Source: DQWO01 sp964478545
GTDB lineage: Bacteria > Desulfobacterota > Anaeroferrophillalia > Anaeroferrophillales > Anaeroferrophillaceae
NCBI GenBank assembly: GCA_964478545.1
Contig: CAYZIS010000017.1
Span: 1 to 55,221 of the forward strand
Length of the DNA: 55,221 bases
Direction: 5' to 3'
Shown here: piece after piece, positions 49,296 through 55,221 of the stretch
How the letters are laid out: the number at the start of each line of letters is the position of its first letter
Numbering within the stretch: position 1 is the first letter of the stretch
Notes under the pieces: generated by a model
Told to the model about the DNA's origin: nothing
Databases searched by the model: none
What the model saw: the letters and a program-made list of their open reading frames with translations, nothing else
Position numbers and translations under genes: made by a program

Positions 49296-51239
49296 ATGAT
49301 GACAAAAGAAACCCGTAAATTTGAAACTGAAATTCAGAAACTATTGGATTTAATGATTAATTCTCTTTACTCACACAAGGAAATTTTCTTGCGTGAGTTG
49401 ATTTCCAATGCCTCTGATGCCCTCGATACCTTGCGTTTTAAAGCCCAGACAGACCAGAATCTGTTGGAAGGTGACAATGATTTTAGAATCAGGATAGATG
49501 TTGATTCCGATGCCAGGACTATCTCTGTATCGGATAATGGCATCGGCATGACCCGTGATGAGGTGATTGAACATATTGGTACCATTGCCAAGTCAGGTAC
49601 CTCTAAATTTATTGAGGCAATAGCGGCTAAGGATAGCAATGAACTGGTACCGGAGTTGATTGGGCAGTTCGGAGTGGGATTTTATTCCAGTTTCATGGTG
49701 GCCGAGCGGGTGGTGCTGACTACCAGAACTGCCGGAAGCAAGGAAGCTACCCTCTGGGAATCTGTCGGTGATGGCAGCTATACCATCGAAGATGGTGAGC
49801 GGGAAAATCGGGGAACCACAGTCACACTTTACCTGCGCAAGGCAGAAGGTGCAGACCAGGATTTTACCAAAGAGTGGGAAATTCGTTCAACCATCAAGAA
49901 ATATTCTGATTTTGTTACCTATCCTATATTCATGGATATTGAACGGGAGGAAGTGCCGACGGACAAGGATGGCAAACCCATTGAAGGTGCCGAACCGGTG
50001 AAGAAAGTAACTGAGGAAACCCTCAATTCAATGAAGCCCATATGGAACAAGCGTAAGAGTGAAGTGACGGAAGATGAATATAAAGAGTTTTATCGTTATT
50101 TGAGCCACGATTGGACCGATCCTTTGGAAACTATCCACCTCAATGCCGAAGGCAAAACTGAATACAATGCTCTGATGTATATTCCTTCCCAGGCGGGAAT
50201 GGATCTTTTCATGCCGGAGAAAAAATCGGGGATGCAGCTCTATGTTAAGCGGATTTTTATCATGGATAACTGCGAAGAGCTGATGCCCCCTTACCTTCGT
50301 TTTATCAAAGGAGTGGTGGATTCCGCCGATCTTTCCCTGAATATATCCCGGGAAATTCTCCAGCACGACCGGTTGATGACCATGATCAGGAAAAATCTGG
50401 TCAAAAAGGTGCTGGGGAATCTTAAGGAAATGCTGGAAAAAGATCGGGAAAAGTATCTTAAATTCTGGCAGGCTTTTGGGTTGGTACTCAAAGAGGGGAT
50501 TCATTATGATTTTGAAAATCAGGAAGCTCTGAAGGATCTGCTGTTGTTTGCCAGTACCAGGGGCAATGAGTTGACGACCCTCAAAGAGTATTGTTCCAGG
50601 ATGCCTGAGGATCAGAAAGAAATTTATTATATTACCGGCAGCAGCCGGGAGATGTTGACCAACTCACCACATCTGGAAGCGCTTAAAACCAAGGGTTATG
50701 AAGTCCTGCTGATGACTGACCCAGTGGATGAATGGGTGCTGCAGGGCTTGACGGCCTACGATGAAAAACCATTGAAATCTGTCGCTAAAGGGGAGGTCTC
50801 CCTGCTCAATGAAGAAGAGAAAAAAGAAGTAGAAGAGAAATTGAAGGCTGATGAGGAACAGTACGCTTCCTTGTTGACTTTTCTGAAAAACACGCTGCGG
50901 GAAAAGGTAAAGGATGCCAAGTTGTCTTCCCGTTTAACAGACAGTGCCGTCTGCCTGGTGGCTGATGAACATGATATGAGCGCCAGTATGGAGCGCCTGC
51001 TGCGAGCTGCGGGGCAGGACGTTCCGGAGACTAAGCGAATCCTGGAACTCAATCCCCAACATGAGCTGGTGAAGGTCATGTTTGACCTGTATAAAGAGAA
51101 TCCCAGCGATCCAAGGTTGGAGGAATACAGTGAATTGCTCCTGGACCAGGCGCTGCTCACGGAAGGATCTCCCATTGCCGATCCGGTCAAATTCAGCAAA
51201 CTGGTGGCGAAATTAATGGTCAAGGCAGTGGGGAAATAA
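49296..51239 (+). CDS. htpG: Chaperone HtpG (Hsp90)
   Basis: Bacterial Hsp90, 647 residues. The GHKL ATPase domain has LRELISNASDALDTLRF (Glu/Asn of the ATP site), SVSDNGIGMTRDEVIEHIGTI, GTSKFIEAI and GQFGVGFYSSFMVAERV. The middle domain has GVVDSADLSLNISREILQHD (catalytic Arg), and the C-terminal dimerisation domain is complete. ATGs at 49296 and 49299 are equivalent; AAGGAG lies upstream. It stands alone. After it, 51240-51408 holds nothing I can support. Confidence 0.97.
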   Translation: MMTKETRKFETEIQKLLDLMINSLYSHKEIFLRELISNASDALDTLRFKAQTDQNLLEGDNDFRIRIDVDSDARTISVSDNGIGMTRDEVIEHIGTIAKSGTSKFIEAIAAKDSNELVPELIGQFGVGFYSSFMVAERVVLTTRTAGSKEATLWESVGDGSYTIEDGERENRGTTVTLYLRKAEGADQDFTKEWEIRSTIKKYSDFVTYPIFMDIEREEVPTDKDGKPIEGAEPVKKVTEETLNSMKPIWNKRKSEVTEDEYKEFYRYLSHDWTDPLETIHLNAEGKTEYNALMYIPSQAGMDLFMPEKKSGMQLYVKRIFIMDNCEELMPPYLRFIKGVVDSADLSLNISREILQHDRLMTMIRKNLVKKVLGNLKEMLEKDREKYLKFWQAFGLVLKEGIHYDFENQEALKDLLLFASTRGNELTTLKEYCSRMPEDQKEIYYITGSSREMLTNSPHLEALKTKGYEVLLMTDPVDEWVLQGLTAYDEKPLKSVAKGEVSLLNEEEKKEVEEKLKADEEQYASLLTFLKNTLREKVKDAKLSSRLTDSAVCLVADEHDMSASMERLLRAAGQDVPETKRILELNPQHELVKVMFDLYKENPSDPRLEEYSELLLDQALLTEGSPIADPVKFSKLVAKLMVKAVGK

Positions 51240-51408
51240 ATTTCGATATCCGAAAATTAACGTCTCATACTGCTTGGTGGGGAGCACAGTGGTTTGTCAT
51301 GAAATAACGTGGCTGCGGAGTCTTTGAGAGAGCAAAAAAAGGTTGTTAGCTACAGATCCACACGGACAACGAACTGGCGAAAAAGCAAAGTCAAAATTGT
51401 CTCGATTG

Positions 51409-51489
51409 GGGTCAATGTTTGATTACCGGCGGCAAGAAATTAGCTTGAAATATCAGAATCCAGAGCCGCCGGTTGTCAAGCTTTGACCC
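51409..51489. repeat. Imperfect 25-bp inverted repeat downstream of htpG
   Basis: GGGTCAATG...GGCGGC (51409-51433) and its inverse GCCGCC...TTGACCC (51465-51489) match in 21 of 25 positions, with GC-rich inner arms. There is no T-run, so a simple terminator is not clear. It may be another small mobile element, but no second copy was seen here. Confidence 0.45.
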
Positions 51490-51569
51490 TGTCGGAGAGG
51501 GCGAAGCAAAATTCGACAGTTTTCATGGTAAATTAACTGCCAAAAATAGCAACCTGAATGGTTACTTTT

Positions 51570-52313
51570 TTAAGCAAGTGTTATGTTGTTTGGGGAAAAA
51601 TTCCACGGGCCGGGTTTTGACGGGTGCTCCAGGGCATGTTCCAGCAGTCTCAGGTATTTTCGCCGTGATATTTCCCGGGCGCCAAAGCGGGACAGGTGCT
51701 TAGTTTGGAACTGGCAGTCGATGAAATGGAAGTTCCAGTCGATCAGTTTTTGCACCATGACTGCCAGGGCGGTTTTCGAAGCATTGCTGGCCCGGGTAAA
51801 CATGGATTCACCGAAAAAACAGCGACCCAGTGAAACGCCGTAGAGCCCGCCCACCAGCTGATTATCTTGCCAGGTTTCGATGGAATGAGCAAAACCGCCC
51901 AGATGTAGCTGGATATAGGCCGTCTGCATCTCAGGTGTAATCCAGGTGCCCTTTTCATGCTCGCGGGTGATGGTGGCGCAGGCCTCTATGACTTGGGCGA
52001 AGTTAGTGTCAGCCCGGACGGTAAACATTTGCTGGCGGACAGTTCGTTCGAGGCGTCGGGGGCAGTGGAACTCTGATGGAATTAGGATGGTGCGAGGATC
52101 AGGGGACCACCAGAGGAGAGGGTCTCCGGGAGAATACCAGGGAAAGATGCCGCGGGCGTAAGCCTGGAGCAGCCGTTCAGTGCTTAAATCTCCACCGATG
52201 GCCAGCAGACCGGTAGGTTCAGCCAGGTTAGGTGGAGGAAAGGTCAGGCTATTATTGAGCTGATAAACCGGCACTTGGTTATGATCGCATGTATCGTGTT
52301 GTCTGGCAGCCAC
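51570..52313 (-). CDS. aat: Leucyl/phenylalanyl-tRNA-protein transferase
   Basis: Adds Leu or Phe to proteins with N-terminal Arg or Lys, creating N-degrons for ClpS. FPPPNLAEPTGLLAIGGDLS, AYARGIFPWYSPGDPLLWWS and DCQFQTKHLSRFGAREI, with GGLYGVSLGRCFFGESMF, are diagnostic. Length (247) is typical, with a 15-residue variable start. It lies 86 bases downstream of clpA in the same direction, so clpS, clpA and aat form one N-degron pathway unit. Confidence 0.95.
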   Translation of the reverse strand: MAARQHDTCDHNQVPVYQLNNSLTFPPPNLAEPTGLLAIGGDLSTERLLQAYARGIFPWYSPGDPLLWWSPDPRTILIPSEFHCPRRLERTVRQQMFTVRADTNFAQVIEACATITREHEKGTWITPEMQTAYIQLHLGGFAHSIETWQDNQLVGGLYGVSLGRCFFGESMFTRASNASKTALAVMVQKLIDWNFHFIDCQFQTKHLSRFGAREISRRKYLRLLEHALEHPSKPGPWNFSPNNITLA

Positions 52314-52399
52314 TTGGTCGATAATGGCTGGCTGGCTCTCTGATTAAAATTTTGCTGAATGCTGACAGCTGGGAGCTGATTGTTGAGCATATTTTTCCA

Positions 52400-54664
52400 T
52401 CAAGTATCCGGGAATGAAAAGGCCAGCCTGCTGCCATTAATTTTTACCCGGGCCCTGCCGCCGTCCTTTAACTTACCGAAAAGTATTTCTTCCGCCAAGG
52501 GATCTTTAATGGTGTTCTGGATCAGCCGATCAAGGGGACGGGCGCCGAACTTCGGGTCGTAACCTTTTCTGGCCAGCCAGACTTTGGCTTTGTCGGTGAT
52601 GGAAAAATCAATGTTTTTCCTGGTAAGAAAATGGTCTAACCTGGCGAGAAATTTATCTACTACCCTGATCATGATATCCTGGTCTAACGGCTGAAAGAAG
52701 ATTGTTTCATCCAGCCGATTACGAAACTCCGGGGCGAATAATTTTTCCAGCGCCTTCCTGCCTTTATCCGTCACATCTTGAGAAAGTTCTCCAAAGCCGA
52801 TAGAATTGCCAACCATTTCCCTGGCGCCGGCGTTACTGGTCATGATCAGGATAGTATGGCGAAAATCAGCTTTTTGACCATTGTTATCGGTGAGCGTTGC
52901 GTAATCCATGATCTGCAGGAGAATGTTAAAAATATCCGGGTGTGCTTTTTCAATTTCATCCAATAAAATGATGCTGTGAGGATGTTTGCGTACCTGCTCG
53001 GTCAGCTGGCCTCCCTGGTCAAAGCCAACATAGCCTGGAGGGGCACCAATCAGCCGGGCCACTGCATGTTTTTCCATATATTCGCTCATGTCAAAACGAA
53101 TAAATTTGATGCCCAGGAGAGAGGCCATCTGGCGGCTGACTTCCGTTTTCCCCACTCCGGTAGGTCCGGTAAATAGAAAACAGCCCAGCGGTCGATCCGG
53201 GTTGTTGAGGCCGGCCTGGGATCTTTTCAGCGCTTTGGATAAAGCTGAAATTGCCTGGTCCTGGCCAAAAATAACCCTTTTCAGGTTGTTTTCCAGGCTA
53301 ACCAGGTTTTCCGCTGATTTACTGGTTGTTTTTTGCACAGGGACCCTGGCAATCAGGGAAACAACCCGTTCAATATCAGTAGGAGTGATGCGTTTGCGTC
53401 GCCGATTTTCCGGCAGGAGCTGAACTGCGGCTGCGGCTTCATCGATGACATCGATGGCTTTGTCTGGCAGGTAGCGATCATTCAGATAGTGGCTGGTCAG
53501 CTCAGCTGCCGCCCGCAGGGCTGCCTTTGTATAGGATATGTTATGGTGTTCTTCGTAGCGTTGGCGCAGGCCCTGAAGAATTTTAACGGTTTCTTCGATG
53601 CTGGGCTCCGGCAGCTGAATTTTTTGAAAGCGCCGGGACAGCGCCCGGTCTTTGCTGAAATTCAGTTTATATTCTTCGTGGGTGGTTGCTCCGATGCAGC
53701 GAAGATTGCCGCTGGCTAAAAAGGGCTTGAGAATATTTGAGGCATCCATAGAACCGCCACTGGTGGCACCGGCGCCGACAATAGTGTGAATTTCATCAAT
53801 AAACAGGATAGCCTTCTTTTTCTGCTGTAATTCCCTGATAACCCCCTTAAGCCGTTCTTCAAATTGTCCCCGGAATTTGGTTCCGGCCAGCAAGGCTCCC
53901 AGGTCAAGGGTGAACATTTCGAAATCCTGCAGGATATCAGGCACCTTGCCGCTGAAAATACGTAAAGCCAAGCCTTCAGCCATGGCAGTTTTTCCCACTC
54001 CGGGTTCCCCCACATAAAGGGGATTATTCTTCTGCCGGCGGCATAATACCTGTAGGGTTCGTTGCATTTCCTGCTGTCGGCCAATCAGCGGGTCAATTTG
54101 ACCTCCTGCCGCCTGCTCCAGCAGGTCGAGAGTGAACTTTTCGAGAAAACTGTCTTCTTCCTGTTTCTTTTTCTTTTTCCTGTCACTGTCCGGTTGATTT
54201 TCTCTGCCCGGCAGTACCTCGCCGTCTTTTTTGATTCCGTGAGCTAGATAATTGATGACTACCAATCGGGTAATGTCCTGCTGGCGGAGGAAATAGCAGG
54301 CATGGGATTCTTCCTCTTCAAATATCGCCGCCAGCATATCGCCAATTCCCGCTTCCTCTTTTTCGGCGGCCTGGACGTGGAGGATGGTGCGTTGAATCAA
54401 CCGCTGAAAAGCCAGGGTTTCAACCGGTGCCTGTGGTTTATCGGCCGGCAGGGATGTCATCTTGGTATTGAAATAGATTTCCAGCTGCCGTTTTAAAATT
54501 TCTGGACTTCCACCGCAATTGCGAATTATTTCAGTGCCATAGTCATTATGTAGCAGGGCGTAGAGCAGGTGCTCAACGCAGAGGTATTCATGGGCTCGGT
54601 TTCGGGCTTCGCGAAAGGCTGCAAGAATCGTATATTCAAGATCTTTACTAATCATTTTTGTCAA
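52400..54664 (-). CDS. clpA: ATP-dependent Clp protease ATP-binding subunit ClpA
   Basis: AAA+ unfoldase of 754 residues that feeds substrates to ClpP. The Clp N domain (LEYTILAAFREARNRAHEYL) is followed by two AAA modules with Walker A motifs GEPGVGKTAMAEGLALR and GPTGVGKTEVSRQMASLLG. Sensor region and arginine-finger motifs (GATTHEEYKLNFSKDRALSR and SEYMEKHAVARLIGAPPGY) are present. NSIGFGELS carries the IGF loop that docks on ClpP. Its start overlaps the clpS stop by four bases. It is ClpA rather than ClpB: no middle coiled coil is present. Confidence 0.96.
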   Translation of the reverse strand: MTKMISKDLEYTILAAFREARNRAHEYLCVEHLLYALLHNDYGTEIIRNCGGSPEILKRQLEIYFNTKMTSLPADKPQAPVETLAFQRLIQRTILHVQAAEKEEAGIGDMLAAIFEEEESHACYFLRQQDITRLVVINYLAHGIKKDGEVLPGRENQPDSDRKKKKKQEEDSFLEKFTLDLLEQAAGGQIDPLIGRQQEMQRTLQVLCRRQKNNPLYVGEPGVGKTAMAEGLALRIFSGKVPDILQDFEMFTLDLGALLAGTKFRGQFEERLKGVIRELQQKKKAILFIDEIHTIVGAGATSGGSMDASNILKPFLASGNLRCIGATTHEEYKLNFSKDRALSRRFQKIQLPEPSIEETVKILQGLRQRYEEHHNISYTKAALRAAAELTSHYLNDRYLPDKAIDVIDEAAAAVQLLPENRRRKRITPTDIERVVSLIARVPVQKTTSKSAENLVSLENNLKRVIFGQDQAISALSKALKRSQAGLNNPDRPLGCFLFTGPTGVGKTEVSRQMASLLGIKFIRFDMSEYMEKHAVARLIGAPPGYVGFDQGGQLTEQVRKHPHSIILLDEIEKAHPDIFNILLQIMDYATLTDNNGQKADFRHTILIMTSNAGAREMVGNSIGFGELSQDVTDKGRKALEKLFAPEFRNRLDETIFFQPLDQDIMIRVVDKFLARLDHFLTRKNIDFSITDKAKVWLARKGYDPKFGARPLDRLIQNTIKDPLAEEILFGKLKDGGRARVKINGSRLAFSFPDT

Positions 54665-54975
54665 ACCTTTTGCATGCTGCAGAGCAGGGGGAAACCGTGG
54701 TTGCGGGCCAGTTTAGTGACCGTGGCGACCTTGGTCTCGGCAATGCTATGGGGGTATTCACCGCAATTGCCGATCCCCTGGCGATGCACCAACAGCATGA
54801 TCCGGGTGGCCTCGGACGGGTTTTTATGGAAGATATTTTCCAGAATATCAAGAACAAAATCCATGGTGGTATAGTCATCATTATGGAGTAAAACCCGATA
54901 GAACGGCGGTTCCTGGAGCTGTTGTCGCTCTGTTGTCTGACTCTGCTCGTCAAAATGGTGATCCCGAGTGCTCAT
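54661..54975 (-). CDS. clpS: ClpA adaptor ClpS
   Basis: Adaptor of 104 residues that delivers N-degron proteins to ClpA. FYRVLLHNDDYTTMDFVLDIL contains the conserved substrate pocket Asn-Asp and Met; HRQGIGNCGEYPHSIAETKV is the ClpA-contact region. An N-terminal disordered extension of about 25 residues is rich in Gln and is typical. Its stop overlaps clpA by four bases. Confidence 0.95.
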   Translation of the reverse strand: MSTRDHHFDEQSQTTERQQLQEPPFYRVLLHNDDYTTMDFVLDILENIFHKNPSEATRIMLLVHRQGIGNCGEYPHSIAETKVATVTKLARNHGFPLLCSMQKV

Positions 54976-55027
54976 TATGCTATCCGCCGCGCTGGTGATT
55001 TTTTGAATGGAGAATTATTTCAACTAT

Positions 55028-55056
55028 AAAATACACATCATTTACTGAAAAATCAA
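55028..55056 (-). promoter_or_regulatory. Sigma-70 promoter for clpS-clpA-aat
   Basis: On the minus strand, TTGATT (55056-55051), a 17-base spacer and TATTTT (55033-55028). The predicted start is about 45 bases before the clpS ATG. Confidence 0.6.
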
Positions 55057-55131
55057 GATTATCCGCAATTTTGTTCAGACCTGATGATGGTTTGACCGGC
55101 TTTGGGTTTCATGCTAAACAGTTCTATTATT

Positions 55132-55221
55132 GGCTAGGAGGCTGTCCGAGAATAGAAATTTTTTCTGGCTCCTCGCTGTTTTGAGTGGATAAATGTTGTT
55201 TCTCATTTGGCAAGCTGATAT
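55132..55221 (-). mobile_element. Family C non-autonomous element, copy 2 (cut by window end)
   Basis: CTAGGAGGCTGTCCGAGAAT begins here and continues AGAAATTTTTTCT, identical to the inverted right end of copy 1 for about 30 bases. The copy is in the opposite orientation to copy 1 and is cut by the edge, so it may instead be the end of a longer insertion sequence. Confidence 0.6.

Overview
The window looks like a chromosomal segment of an anaerobic Gram-negative bacterium of the deltaproteobacterial (Desulfobacterota) type. The grounds are a four-subunit 2-oxoacid:ferredoxin oxidoreductase, an AhbD-like haem synthase of the sirohaem-dependent pathway, a selenocysteine tRNA beside selenium-trafficking genes, coexisting GlnRS and GluRS, DUF116 and DUF456 proteins, and outer-membrane biogenesis factors (SurA/PpiC, CpoB, OmpA, Spy). 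Lineage is inferred from gene content only.

Layout. 1-7000: a Na/Pi cotransporter divergent from a 5'-damaged polyphosphate kinase 2, then glnS and gltX. 7000-9830: kor operon (minus strand). 10367-14406: a decayed sensory locus (periplasmic binding protein plus hybrid histidine kinase) with four disabling lesions. 14943-17922: DUF456, ahbD, a nucleotidyltransferase. 18557-21877: purM, purN and an APH-like/P-loop fusion. 21979-24954: a REP-associated (RAYT) transposase with a GTAG hairpin pair inside its own frame, then lon. 25455-30043: a radical SAM protein and a Cpx-like two-component system divergent from a Spy/CpxP-like chaperone. 30320-32845: envelope proteins (GHW-repeat, OmpA, small secreted, LemA). 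32956-35496: DUF3343, cysteine desulfurase and yedF, followed by tRNA-Sec on the other strand. 35547-39756: tatA, folK, transaldolase-like, cpoB, rplU, rpmA, obgE. 39780-48729: a long minus-strand block reading def, fmt, DUF116, mfd and three parvulin chaperones. 49296-54975: htpG, then clpS-clpA-aat, a compact N-degron operon.

The most striking non-coding feature is a population of small non-autonomous elements. Family A (about 250 bp, ends CAGTACTGTCCGG) has four full copies, each flanked by a 9-bp direct repeat. A second element, A', has different 18-bp termini but the same folded core, and two stems of that core show compensatory changes between the families. Family B is a palindromic element with one copy missing its centre. 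Family C has CTAG-flanked GGAGGCTGTCCGA ends. Family A copies sit directly upstream of kor, purM and htpG and between the Cpx-like regulator and its likely target; a fragment supplies the last codons of folK.

Functional themes: phosphate/polyphosphate handling, ferredoxin-linked 2-oxoacid metabolism, haem and selenium metabolism, envelope folding and stress, and ATP-dependent proteolysis (Lon, ClpA/ClpS, HtpG). Nonsense codons and frameshifts in four loci suggest either ongoing gene decay or assembly error; raw reads would separate these.
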